Below are positions 12,276-25,100 of a DNA stretch of 64,000 nucleotides, piece by piece; within the stretch, counting starts at the first letter, position 1, and each line of letters starts with the position of its first letter. The translations under genes and the position numbers were made by a program. This DNA comes from Sebastes aleutianus (taxonomy: Eukaryota > Chordata > Actinopteri > Perciformes > Sebastidae): the NCBI GenBank assembly GCA_916700875.1, contig CAKAKS010000038.1:15773944-15837943 (forward strand). The letters are read 5' to 3'. The notes under the pieces are model-generated. The model did no database searches. It was not told the origin of the DNA and was given only the letters and a program-made list of their open reading frames with translations.

Positions 12276-13084
12276 TTAAACCTGCAGTAGTCAGAAATAT
12301 TGTTGCCATCATTGGGCAAAAATTCTATAATAACCTTTCAGCATATTGTAATTCAAGTGTTCTGAGAGGAAAATAGACTTCTGCACTTCCTCATTGCTCT
12401 GTTTTCATGCTTCAAAAAATCTAGCCTGTGATGGGAGATTTTGGCCAATTACAGGTCATTTGAGAGAGAGAGCGTTCCTATTGGCTGTTCATTCAACGGA
12501 GGCAGCTGTCAATCACTCGCGAACTCCGATCGAACGGTGAAACTAGGCAGCGCTGATCAAATATGAATCAGTATTCTGTTACTGTAATGCCTATTTCTCG
12601 CCTCAAATGTTTTCAGAAACATCTCGTAGTGTACCGTTTAGCTGTACAATTAGAAAGTTTGTTCCTACTGGTGAGCGGGGCTTGGTATTTCCTCAACTGA
12701 TCTCAACATGGCTGCCGGGTCACAAACTAACTAACAAAAGCTAAACAGTACACTACAAGATGTTTCTGAAAGCATTTGAGGCGAGAAATAGGCATTACAG
12801 TCACAGAATATTGATTCATATTTGATCAGCGCTGCCTAGTTTGACCATTGGATCAGAGTTTGCGAGTGATCTGACAGCTGCTCAGAGACGGCAGGCTCCA
12901 GCTCGGCTCTGATTGGTTGTTTTCCTCCAGGTCTGTGAAATCTTGCAGATGTCATTAGGAGCACCGGAGGACACATAGTTTTTTTCAGTTTTGTCTCATG
13001 CACTACTGTCAGGATATAGTGACCGTTTTATAAAATAACTTTTTTTAATCATATTTGCTGCAATTCTACCCACTGCTGCTTTAA
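12276..13084. mobile_element. Foldback element with long internal palindrome, TTAA ends
   Basis: Two arms of about 103 bp (12541-12643 and 12739-12841) are near-perfect reverse complements, separated by about 95 bp. Weaker pairing extends outward to about 12500 and 12870. The outer ends carry TTAA and loosely matching inverted termini (TTAAACCTGCAGTAGTCAG; right end reversed TTAAAGCAGCAGTGGGTAG). A related half copy is at 17630-17945 and another fragment at 1836-2030. There is no coding capacity. Confidence 0.8.
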
Positions 13085-14394
13085 ATTTAACATGACATAT
13101 TCACCTAGCTGTGTGTTTGCTTGCGTTGCATGCTCATTTTCATTACTTTGTTTCAAGAGGCAAAGAGGAACTGTTCTTAAATTACTCTGGTGTAATTGTC
13201 GGTACTTACGCAGACTCTAGTCTTGTAGACACACCTAAAAAGGAGCAACAAGTGTGCCAGTTTGAATGTGCAACCCCCAACGTACCACCCATCACCACCA
13301 CACACCCACACACTCACATACAAACACACTTTGTCTAGTCTCTTTAATGTTTGTGGCTGATTGACAGATAAATAGGAAATACCCACATACGTAAAAGTTG
13401 TGTTTATTTCTGCACCATAGCGGGTGATAAACCTCTATGGGTATTTTGGCTCTCTGTACATGCTTGACTGGTGAAGCCTTTGCCCAGTGGGCCGTGTACT
13501 CTGCTACATGTGTGACTTTAGTGTTTCATTTATGTATAAACACTTCAGGTCAACCGATATAGCCTGTCAGGTGGTAGAACAGCTTCTGTGTGCAGAGAGG
13601 AAGACAGAAATTTGATCAACAGGAACCCAAACGGAGAACAATGACTGTATGGCCGTCCCGCTAACAGTCCTCTGTATTTGTTACTGTGCTGCTGATCCTG
13701 TCTCTGGTCATCTGCCAATCGTGGAAAAGCAGAAAAAGAAGAGATGAGAGAAAGAGCAGAGGGAGGAGGCCTCTTCTACACCTCCTTCCTTTCTAAAGTT
13801 TACCAGAAAGAGAAAGTCAGCAGCTTTGGTCCAGTGGATGAAGAGAATGTGAAAGGTTATTGTTGGAGGGGTGTGGGCACGGAGATGAGAAAAACAGCAA
13901 CAGAGAGTAAAGATGTGTATGTGTTCTGGGTGGTTGTGGCCCTGCAGCTGCTCTGTGTGTGTGTGTGGATGGACTCTGTCCTCAGTTTCCAGGAAAAGGG
14001 GGGAGCGATCAGAAGGGTGGACAGGAAACTCTAACAGGGCTAACTTCCTGTAGCTCTCCTGATGGCCGGCCTGATACAGTGAATGAGTGTGTGTGTGGAC
14101 ATTTTTGCATATTTTGCTCTCCTGGATGTAGCCCACAATAACCCCTGTTGCTTTAAAGATTGAGAGGAATTTCAGGGGGATTTTTTTGTGGCGAGGACTG
14201 GCCGAACCTGACGCTGTTCACTGAGAGCTGTGGTGTTTTTCACAATGAAAGTGAATTACTTTTTTTTTTTTTTTTGTCGCTCCCTGCCATAACCTGCATT
14301 GTTCTTCCTGTGTGTGACTTCCCTCACATTCCTCAGTAGGTGGAGAGGCCGCAGCCTGGAGTTTAGTCAGCTTGAAAAGTTGTCAGTTTGAGTC

Positions 14395-14977
14395 AGTGTG
14401 CAACCTCCAGGTCTGAGAAGTGAAGCCAATGCTGAAGTGCCTTAAACTTGCATTCTTTCTAATAGCCAGCAGGGGGCGACGACTCTGGTTGCAAAAAGAA
14501 GTCTGATTGTATAGAAGTCTATGAGAAAATGACCCTACCTCTCACTTTTTACCTCAGTGAACATTGTAAACATAGGTTTATGGTCTCAATTGCCAGTTTC
14601 AAGTCTTCGTCAAAACAGCATGATATTATGTAGACCATAAAGCAGGGTATACTTTAGGGCGTGGCTACCTTGTGATTGCAAGGTCGCTACCACGGCGTTG
14701 TCCAGTCTGGGTGTTGTCCGTGTTTTCATCCTAGCGCTTTAACCCTTTCACAGTGTGTTTTCAGTTCATGAAAGTTAATTATAACCTTTTTTGTCACCTA
14801 AAAACGCCTTATTCACAGTTCAGTTGTACTTAGCTCCACCCTCTCGTGTCACTTCTGGTTCCAAAAGACCAAGATCGTGACGGCCAAAATGCCGAACTCG
14901 AGGCTTCAAAATGCCAGTCCATAAACCAATGTGTGATGTCACGGTGACTACGTCCACTTCTTATATACAGTCTATGG
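14395..14977. repeat. Dispersed repeat, family B, copy 1
   Basis: It starts at CAACCTCCAGGTCTGAGAAG and ends TATATACAGTCTATGG. It is closely similar to 35848-36437 and, over its first 70 bases, to 27275-27340. No open reading frame and no clear terminal inverted repeats are seen. The shared internal wording GCAGGGGGCGAC and AAGAAGTCTGATTGTATAGA makes the match unambiguous. Confidence 0.8.
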
Positions 14978-15285
14978 TTTGACTTCTAGGGCCGCTCTAC
15001 ACTCAGATATTATTGGATACACCTATAGTAGCCAAAAATACAGCAACCCTGCAGTAAATTCTACCTTCATGAAGGTTATAAGGTTCAGTTTAGTGGAAAC
15101 TTTAAGAAAGGTGTTGATTCAACGTTATAGTCCGTTTGGAGGCTCTAGTTTGTGGTGCTGTTGGATTGTGTTACATTAGTATACAGAGAGGTGTTTCTAA
15201 TATTTTGTGCACACCAATTATATCAGTAACAATAGACTAAATATTAGAAACAACAGCCTCCAAAATGACCATTAAATTTAATCTG

Positions 15286-15545
15286 GGGCTGCAATTGAAG
15301 ATTATTTTCATTATTGGTCAATTAAAATGTCTCTAAAATGTCAGAAAATATGTGAAAAATACTAATCACAATGTCCCAAAACCCATCATCAAATAGCTTA
15401 TTTTGTTCAACCAGCCATCCAAAACCTAATGATATTCAGTTTACTCAAACAAAAAACAAAGAAAAGCGTTAAATACTTTATCATTTTTGCTTAAAGAATT
15501 ACTCAAAATAGCTGCAATGGACTAATTGATTTATCTGTAGTTGAA
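15286..15545. mobile_element. Degenerate copy of the GGGCTGCAA hAT-type MITE
   Basis: It shares TGTCAGAAAATA...GTGAAAAAT, CCAAAACCTAATGATATTCAGTTTAC and related wording with the copy at 10803-11120, but carries many substitutions and a degraded right end. Confidence 0.6.
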
Positions 15546-16764
15546 TCTGATTCTCTCAAAAATAGTTTCAACAAAAACTGAACATTATAATGTTCATGAA
15601 TGTAGAATTTGTTGCAGATCTTTTGTATTAGACGGCATCATTTAAAGGAATAGTTTGTTTTTGTTTGTTTGTTTACAGTTGGACAGAGCCATGCTAGCTG
15701 TTTCCCCCTGTTTCCAGTGTTTATGCTAAGCTAAGCTAACTGGCTTCTGGCTGTAGCTTCATATTTACTGTGCAGACAAGAGTAGTATCAATCTTCTCAT
15801 CTAACTCTCTGCTAGACAGTGAATATTGGTGCCTTCAAATGGGGTCGTGTTTACCGTGTTCACAAGAAGAGTCCATATGAACGCCCCCCTCTTGTTGTAT
15901 TCACGACCTCGTAAATTTAAAGTTTCTGAAAGGTCTGAGTTTACTAGTTGTGACGTGTTAGCGTCTGGGGCTTCTAGACGCCGACAGTGACGTTAATATT
16001 GCCATCGCTTAGCAGCGGTGTTCTCCCGACTTAACCACTTGAATGACAAAAAGTCAAACTTTTGCTCTAAACTAGGTGAGCCTAATAACCTGTCGGCTGG
16101 TGCTCTGACGAATGTCCTTGAGCAAGGCACTTGGCAGAAGTCCGATTTGTTTTCCTGAAGAAACAACGCTGAAAAAAAACACACTCATGTTGATCAGGAA
16201 AGCACACAATTAAACTGTTTTACAGTCTTCTCTGCATGTTATTTCCTCTCGATGCTGGCACCAGATTTTGCTTTGTCAACACAAGCCCTGCTGAAGCAAC
16301 ACGGTCCGCTCAAAACTGGAAGTCCGGATTGCGTACATGTGTGCACATCTGCTCTACACAATGATCTTTGTGAAACACATTTCAGTGTCTTCACAATGTC
16401 AGTGACTGTCACTTTGTGTCAGTTACGTCTAATGGTGACATTTACAGGTCTATTTCACCACAAACACACACACACAGCTGTTGACCAGAGAGACGGTCTG
16501 AGTACCCCTTCTCGAAACTGCAAAGCAAAAAGGGAAGTGGCTAACCTCACACCTCTCTGTCTCTCCATATCTCGAGCTGTCTCGAGCGTTTTTTTTTAAA
16601 CTTCTCTGTCTCCTCGCGTCTCCCTTCACGCATCTCTTTATTCACGCTTTAACGCTCTTGAGCCTTTCTCTCACATTCTCCAAAACCTTTTCCCTCTCCG
16701 GCTCTCTGCTCTCTCATTCCGCCCCTTGTCACTCACCACTTCCCTACCTCTTTTTTCCTTCCAG

Positions 16765-16808
16765 TGGCGATGGTGATTGACAGATGATCTGACAGAGGAA
16801 GACATCAG
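16765..16808 (+). other. fgr: Probable 5' UTR exon 2 of fgr/yrk with two tiny upstream ORFs
   Basis: A strong polypyrimidine tract and acceptor (TTTTTTCCTTCCAG) precede 44 nt that end in a consensus donor CAG|GTGAGA. It contains two short ATG frames, ATG at 16770 (stop at 16785-16787) and ATG-ATC-TGA at 16784-16792, both closed before the main start. Exon status rests on splice-site quality and position only; transcript evidence would be needed to be sure. Confidence 0.5.
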
Positions 16809-17179
16809 GTGAGAAAAAGTTAACTTCTCCTTCCCGTCCTTACCTCCAACCCAACTTCAACCCAACTTCCGCTCTTCCTCCTCCCGCTCGAGGGAAGTTG
16901 AGTTTTTTATTTAAAGTTTTTACTTCTCTCTTAACAGTTCTCTTTAGTTCAGTGACCCACTGTATGCTGTCGATGTGCTGCTTTCACTTTCTACCAGCTT
17001 GGCTTTGAAGTCTCACGGTGCGTAAAAAAGAATTAGAGGAAATTGATTACCTAAAGTAACGCTAGCATTGACTTATTTCTTTATAATCCACTAGATTCTT
17101 TTATTTTGTTCAAAGCACTAATAATGTACTTAAAGAGTAACACCGCCAAAATAACTCCAATAAGTTATTTCCATGGCCT

Positions 17180-17945
17180 AGTAAAGTTCAATCAATGTTT
17201 GCGAACATGAGCTCGTCTCTCTCAAAACCAGAAACCAGAGAAGTAAGTCTCAAACTTGTGATGTCATAGGGTATAAAGTGTGGAGCTGCTCCATAGACAA
17301 TGAATAGGAGACTGATTTTGTGGACCCACACAATGTTTGTTTTGTTTCTTATAACCAGATGAGCTTTATTCTGTTGTAGTGTTGTCAGTTGTGAAACAGA
17401 AAATGTTCCCATATAATCAGAACATTCCCCTGGGTGCTCTCAGTGTCATCTAGAACATCCCTCCCCATTCATTGTCTATGGAGCAGTTGCACACTTTATA
17501 CCTGATGACATCACAAGTTTGAGTTTTAGCACTGGATATGGGAGAGTTGGTCATGTTTACTAATATTTTGGACTGTCTTAGACCATAGGAATAACATTTA
17601 TGAATTTTGAAAAAGGGCGTAAAACTGGGTAGAAATAGAGCAAATATGATTTAAAAAAAGTTATTTTCATAAAACGGTTACTAAATCCTGACAGTAGTGC
17701 AAGATTTCACAGACCTGGAGGAAAACAGCCAATCAGAGCCGAGCTGGTGCCTGCCGTCTCTGAGCAGCTGTCAAACGTCAAACGGTCAAACTAGGCAGCG
17801 CTGATCAAATATGAGTCAATATTCTGTTACTGTAATGCCTATTTCTCACCTCAAATGTTTTTAGAAACATCTTGTAGTGCACTGCTTAGCTGTAAAATGA
17901 GAAAGTTTGTGACCCAGCATCCATGTTGAGATCAGTTGAGGAAAT
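17180..17945. repeat. Inverted-repeat pair and half copy of the foldback element
   Basis: Segments 17245-17300 and 17466-17524 are reverse complements (ACTTGTGATGTCATAGGGTA against TGATGACATCACAAGT, and CTCCATAGACAATGAAT against ATTCATTGTCTATGGAG), giving a hairpin with a loop of about 165 bp. From about 17630 to 17945 the sequence matches, in reverse orientation, the right half of the foldback element at 12276-13084. Confidence 0.7.
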
Positions 17946-18007
17946 ACTAATACTAATACTATACTAACTTTAATTAAGTAGTTGAGTAATTGTTTAATTA
18001 TTTAATT

Positions 18008-18410
18008 AAAGGGTAGGGCTGTGTATTGGCAAGAATATGGCGATATGATACATATGATACAGGGGTTACGATTCAATATATTGCGATACTGTAAGCAAGG
18101 AGATATATTGCGATTTTTTTAAAAGTCTAATGAACACACCGCCATATATGCATAAAATCTGAGTTTAAAAAAGTTTAATCAGAACAGTGGGATCTGCATT
18201 TGCATTTATCACATTCCCTGTAACATCCAGCATCACTTTGAGAGGGCACATACACTGAGAGGGCGCGTATCTTTGCAAATGAAATAAAATAATAACTAAG
18301 TTAATCTTTGAATGTAAACTATTAATTAAAAATTGATCAAGGGTTTTTGAGAATCGATACAGTATCACAAAACATAATATTAGGATACTCTATATTTTCT
18401 TTCACCCCAT
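18008..18410. repeat. GGGCTGTGTATTGGCAAGAAT-type dispersed repeat
   Basis: It begins GGGCTGTGTATTGGCAAGAA and is rich in ATATTGCGATA and GATACAT wording, as in a common class of fish MITEs. The right end, near TATCACAAAACATAATATTA, is not sharply defined. It lies 0.5 kb before the kinase start exon. Confidence 0.45.
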
Positions 18411-18892
18411 TATTTTACACATGAAGTCCAGTTTGCTTGTCACGAGGAGTACTGATGATGTCATATGATGTCATCAGGGTTATCACGGCTTGGGCTTGAG
18501 ACTTACAATTTTTAACAGAAAGCTGTTTGTTAAGGATTTTGAAAGGTGTGTGGCCTCAGGAAAGATGTTATCAAGTTGCATTATGGGAAATGTAGTGAAC
18601 ATGTAGGATCTGGTGTTTCTGGGGAGTGATTCATACTACGCACTAAAAGACAGGATATCTCGGCCTCTGCTGCTTCAATTTTGACCACCAAGTGAAAAAT
18701 TACTAGGGTATCCCTTGAACACGTTAATTTTGGATTTATATTCCTTATTTTAATGCTAAACGAATCTTTGTTGTAAACAAACTACTAAAGATGATTATAT
18801 TGTACTTATACCAGATAAAAACTGCAAGCATATTTACATTTACATATTGAAAAAGTTGTGTCATGTTTCTTTAACTCTGCTTGCTTTCACAG

Positions 18893-19153
18893 ACGCCGTC
18901 TCCGTGCTGGTTATTATGGGGTGTGCCTGTTGCAAGCAGAAGAAGTCTGCCAAAGAAGCAGCAGCAGCATCAGCAGCAGTAAACGTTACAGACCTGTCTC
19001 CTAGCAACGCAGATGGAGGCTTATCCGCGGCCTTGACTTCGGGCCGTTACTGTCCCGACCCCACTCAGACCATCCCAGACTTCAACAAGGGCTTCTCATC
19101 CGGCACCCTCTTCCCCAACACCAACGCACACCAGCGGCCTGGAATTATAACAA
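18893..19153 (+). CDS. fgr: fgr/yrk start exon: SH4 and unique region
   Basis: The acceptor CTTTCACAG precedes 23 nt of UTR and the ATG at 18916, with A at -3 and G at +4, a good initiation context. The peptide MGCACCKQKK gives N-myristoylation at Gly2, likely palmitoylation of nearby cysteines and a basic patch for membrane binding. A short Ala run (codons 16-22) and YCPDPTQTIPDF follow. The exon ends one base into codon 80. Confidence 0.9.
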
Positions 19154-22100
19154 GTACGACTGTGAAATGATCTTATAATATCACTTAGATTCTAGAAAGT
19201 TAAAATCAATATACCTAGTAACAAGTGCAGCCATAAATTAATGATAGGGCAAGTAAACCCAGCACTTCTTCAGTGCCATTTGTTTCTATCCTAAAGTGAT
19301 AATTTCTACTGTAAAAGAGTCAAGATCATGTTTCTCCTAGTATAAAAACATGACAAACATGTGGAGTGATAAAAAATGTAACATTGTCTTTTAGTATATA
19401 CCATTTATCCTTCTTGAGTCCTTCTCTGCCACTACACAGTTTCAAGGAAAGGTTCACATTTTCACAAGTCTGTCTTAAAGCAATGCCCACATGCTCATAT
19501 GTACATCGAAAGAGTTATTGATCGTTGGAATTGTTTCTCCTGTCCATACTGGCCCTGAAGGGATCTTGCAATTTCAATATAAGAGATGGGGGACAAAATC
19601 CATAGTGCTTGTTTTGTGCAAAAATGTTAAAATTCAGTTAGTTAATGTTAGGATTCGGCAATCTCATTTAGACAAATCTAGTGGGTAACTTTCAAAGTTA
19701 CAATATGTGTTTCCATACTAAGATGCAGTGAAGGGATAGTAATATAAAGACGAAATTTGGTACTAAGAAGACTGTAACTTTGGAAGATACCCATTTGATT
19801 TGTACAACTCAGATTGCTGATCAATTAGACTGTTGTCAGGTCTTTAAATGTGCGTTATCAGTAAATATAAGCTTCATAGATGTGGGTCAGAAGGGCTACT
19901 AACCTTACCCACCAGACGGATGGTTACACAGAACCATCTGAGAAGCTGTCATTGGAAACTGAAATGGGCAGACAAGTATTTAAAAAAATACTTGGCAGGT
20001 GATTGGATGAACCATCTGTCAATCAAACTCTTGCCGAAGCCAGTCGGGAGAAGAGTGAAATTTGTTTCCATTGTTGTTTTGAATGAACAGTCGTCTCTCC
20101 GTGTCACGTCACACACACCTAAGCCACGCCCGTAGCTGCCAGTAGCTTCTCACGGGACGCTGATTGGTCCGTGCTCTGGCTTGCCGGACACCGCCGCATT
20201 ACTTGAATCCTGACAAGATGGATTTTCATATGATATGTGATCCTGTGATTCACTTTTCAAATGTAATTATTTTAAGCCAATCTATTCCCCTAAACTTAAG
20301 TGGTTTTGTTGCCTAAACCTAAAGAAGACTTTTTGTTTATGTTCAAAACACAATGTGTTTTGTTTTTGTGTTTGTGAACACAACGTATGCAGGTGGTGGA
20401 GTCACTCTCTTTATAGCTCTGTACGACTACGACGCTCGCACTGAAGATGACCTCACTTTTCAGAAAGGAGAGAAATTCCAGATCATCAACAACACGTAAG
20501 CACAAACACAGCTGTATTTTAATAACATCTGTTGCTATTTTAAAGAAAACACCACTGATAAGATTGTAATAATACATTGTGGGATGAAATATTGTCATAC
20601 AAAGATTTGACAAAATGCATCGGGAGCTGTTCATACTACAATTCATACTAACTATATGTGTTAAATGTCTTAAATGAGGTTAGTTATGATTCCCAATAGT
20701 TAATGAATTTTGTTTGCACACATTAGATGCCACAGGCTGCATTAATGCTACCCGTTAACACTGTGAACTGTCAGAGGCGTCAGCTGCTGCTGGCGATGTT
20801 GACAAGCTCATGTTCTTGAACAATGTTCTTGTCCCACTCTAGAAATCTAAAATCAGTTTATATGATGACGTTCACATTTGGAGGTGTTACTGTTCATCAT
20901 CTAGACACCTTTTATTCTTCTGTTCATTTTAATGTAGATAAAGTACCTATAAGATGATTTTCACTGATTCTTTTTTTTTTTTAAAACCAAGTTTTAGTGA
21001 ACAGTCTGCACATACGATGATACAGTATTACAAATTTATGTTTTTCTCTTTAGATGGCAATATCTCCCTTGCTCAATTTTCACTGTTATAATGCATTATA
21101 ATGTGATTATAAGTTACTCTAAGTGGTCATTGTTTGCTTTTAGTAAAGTAAAAAAATATAATGAAAACTATGCAAGAACAACACACAAAACACTGTAAAA
21201 TATTTTTTCTACTTTACTTAAAGCAAACAATGGCCACTTAAAGAAACTTATAATCACACTATAATGCATTATAACAGTGATTATAATGCAAAACCATTAT
21301 AATGAATTAAAACTATGGGAATTATAATACACTATGCAGAAAAGAAAATGGCAGTGAATGACCAGCAATTATGAAGTATTATGATTCATAATTGCCTTAT
21401 AAGTCATTACAAAATGCTTTATAATGTGTTATGATTATTGTTATAAAGCATTATGAATATGATAATTATACAGTGCTATATGCCGATTATAATGCATTAT
21501 AAGTATGTTTATAATGCATTATAGACATGGGTATCATAGAACAGCCCGTTCTCATTCCCAGGGGCATCAAATACCGAGGCTTTGTCACGGTCGTTGGCGT
21601 TCGATAGCGCCGCAAAAGGGCAACCTTTCGCGGTGGTTGGAGACGCAGCGCGCTTTCCATTAACTACAATTAAACCTATCTGCAGCAACAGTAAACGTTC
21701 TAAGAAAATGCTGTGGTGACGTAGTTTAAAGAGCGAAAGAGACAAACAGGGTGGGTGGGAGGAGTGGTGGATGGGTCCAACAAACACAAGGCTTTCATCC
21801 AGGAGACCGCTGTTGGTGTGTTGTGTGTTAAGTTTCACTTTCACTTTACAATCAGCTTTTCAATGTTTGTTCAACATCAAATCACATTTTCACTGTGAAA
21901 ACGTAGTAATTTTAATCCCAAGCATGTTGTTTTTTTCGTAAACCTAACCTTTGTTGCCTAATCTAAAAAAGTGTTTTAGTTTAATTCACAACACTAAACA
22001 TGTTTTAAATGTGACGGAAAAAGTGACAGCGAGGGGTCTGACAAAGCGTCAGTAGGTGACGAGTTGGGATGAGAATGTGTTGCATAGAAAACGTTACCAG

Positions 22101-25100
22101 AATATCATTAGGGTATTGAACTATGAACCCTCCATCATGTGTCATACCAAACCGTGAGCTGACTGTCTTCTTACACTTTAGCCCTGATTTTGTGTATGTA
22201 TGTTTTTTTTTTGCAGAGAGGGCGACTGGTGGGAGGCTCGCTCTTTGGACACAGGCCACTCCGGTTACATCCCCTCCAACTACGTAGCTCCTGTCGACTC
22301 CATACAGGCCGAAGAGTGAGCACACACACATACACACACAATACTGAAAGCTACGTCCGCTGCGATATAAGTACTGACAGTTTACGTTACAAGATTATCT
22401 CAATGATTGACATGTAGTCTGGGGTCAGAGGTCACAGGATGTGTGCTGTTGCTGCCGTGACCCATGTGATGTTGTCATGGTGACAGGTGGTATTTTGGGA
22501 AGATGGGGAGGAAGGATGCGGAGAGACAACTGCTGGGCCACGGCAACCAGAGGGGAACTTTCCTCATACGAGAGAGCGAGACCACAAAAGGTAATGAGGC
22601 CACACACACACACAAACACACGCACACACACACACACACACACACTCTTAATAGAGGCTTACTGCTCTAGATATTTGAAAGCTTTCAATTTCTCTCTCTT
22701 TTCGTCTCTCACCTCTCCCCCACTATATGCTTCTTCGTCCACCCCTCCTCTCCTCCCTTTCCCTCGCTCTATCCCTCCCTCCTCCTCTCCTTTCTCTGAA
22801 CAGGTGCTTACTCTCTGTCTATCCGTGACTGGGACGACAACAAGGGAGACCACGTCAAGCATTACAAGATCCGCAAACTAGACAACGGTGGCTACTACAT
22901 CACCACGAGATCACAGTTTGACACTGTGCAGGAGCTGGTAGAGCACTACACAGGTAACACACATAAACACACGCCCATTGACACTAAGTCCTCCTCTTTT
23001 TTCTGCTTCTCCTCCAATGTGAAATACATGGTTGTGTTGCCATTATCTGCTGTACCTTCGTGCTCCAAAGCTCCTGCTGCTATGGATTTCATCTCAAATT
23101 TGTTTTGATGCTTTGCCCAATCATTCTCTGTCCAGCTGTAAGAAAGACTTTAAGCCTAATTCCGTTATTGATTCATACTTTAATTACACTTTTACCGGTG
23201 GTGGAAAGTACTTTACTGTACATTTTTGTAGTACAATTTTGAGGTATTTTGCTTGAGTATTTCCATTTGATGCTACTTTCTGCTTCACTACATTTCAGAA
23301 GGAGAATTACATTTTTCAGATTTTACATAAGAACTATATGAAATATGATGCATTGTTATAGAACTACTCAACAGTACAGCAAGGTTATAATAGTTTTTAA
23401 TTTTCAATTCGTTTTTATTCTATTTTAGTTTTGACTTTTTGATCAGTTTAGTTTAGTGTTAGTTTTCAGATTGCGTTTGCTAGTTTTAGTTTAGTTTTAG
23501 TTTTTCAGCAAGGTTTAGTTTAAGTTTTGATATATTTAGTTTAGTTTTACAGTAGTTTTATTTTTTTTTGTTAGGGCCAGCTATAATGTGTCAGAAGTAT
23601 GTAGCTACATACTGTATACATACAAAATACATGGTCGGAGAACTGTGTAGGAATGGCCATAATGTTTAACCTTTGCGCTACTTTAGTGAAGCGATTGCGG
23701 CATAGTACAGTTTCCTAAAAGTTAAAGTGTTCAATTTCTGTGGTTCAATGTCACGAGAGTTGACGGAAATTCATGTTGTCTCCTTTTTTGGTAGCAATAT
23801 ATTATAGCTACAAAACTAAAACTGAAATGATTTTATATTCATTTTTATTTTGTATTTATTCATTTTTTTACCCAGTCAATATAGTTTCAGTTTAGTTTTA
23901 GTACATAGTAAAGGACATAGTCTTTATTTAGTTTCAATTTACTACTGCTTATTTTCATTTTTAGTTTCAGTTTACTATGATAACCCTGCAGTACAGTAAG
24001 TAATTAAAATGAGCTCCATCTTGACCAACAGCAACATTAAAATGAGGCTTGCATGTCATTGCTATGGCAACAATAATCTACTAATGTAATATGTATAACA
24101 ATCTCTGTGAGCACTTTTACTTTTGATACTCTTAGTACTTTTTTCTAATTTGTCCTTTTACATAAGTAGGATTTTGAACGCAGAACATTTACTTTTACTT
24201 TACTAAAAGATTCAAATTCTTCTTCCACCTCTGACTATTAGTGCCTTTTTCAGCTTGATTCAGAGTTGTTGGTTCACACCCTCCACTTCCTCTGCTCTCA
24301 GTGTAAATCTGCCCCCTAGTGGCGTGTGTTGATACACCAAAAATTCAGCAGTTTGTGACTTAACATGACACGATCATCAAAAGCAACCTGAGCCACACAT
24401 ATCATTGACTTTATTTTGCCAGTGTTTATTTGTTTTTCTTCTGAACTGCATTGTCTCTATATGTCTTTGTTGTATCTGTACATGATGCTGCTCAGACTGT
24501 GTGTTTATGTCTGTTTTGCTGAGTCTTCCCATGCCTTTGTACTTTTGGTTAACTTGTCAGTTGCATAAGCGCATAAGCAACCTGTCTTGTTCTTATTCTA
24601 TCTCTGCATTTGCTGCTTTTCCTCTATTTTCCTTCCCTCTTGTTCGCCTGCTTGTTTGTGTCTCCTCTCTCTCTCTCAGAGAGAGCAGCGGGACTGTGCT
24701 GCCGTTTGATTGGCAGCTGTAAGCGGGGCATGCCTAAGCTGGCCGACTTATCGGTGAAGACCAAGGATATGTGGGAGATTCCCCGCGAATCCCTCCAGCT
24801 GATTAAAAAACTGGGCAACGGCCAGTTTGGAGAAGTCTGGATGGGTAGGCACGGTGGGGATGTGTTGCAGTGGGGGGGGAAGGTGACAGCGGGAGCACAC
24901 CTGGATAAAATAAAGTATTAAAAGATGAGCAGGTACATGTAATGCATTGAAGTCTTGGTTGTGTTCAGCTGACAAGAACATCAGTAAACGCTTCTGGTGT
25001 AAAGACAGCTGCACTCTCACAAACACACACTGTAAAGCCCTGTTTATCTGTCTGTGTTGTTCAGAGTACCTGTGGATCGGACCACACAAACACAGACAAC

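Larger units (their letters stand above)
8035..16764 (+). other. fgr: fgr/yrk intron 1, no coding exon recognised
   Basis: This 8.7-kb intron holds repeats annotated separately (9638-10052, 10640-11410, 12276-13084, 14400-14975, 15288-15545). A non-repetitive part at 9110-9400 contains ACTTCCTG (ETS-type) and CACTTCCTGTTTC motifs, which would suit a myeloid or blood kinase, but this is only suggestive. A possible small exon after CCCGCAG at 10431 was considered and not called. Nothing else coding is seen. Confidence 0.5.
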
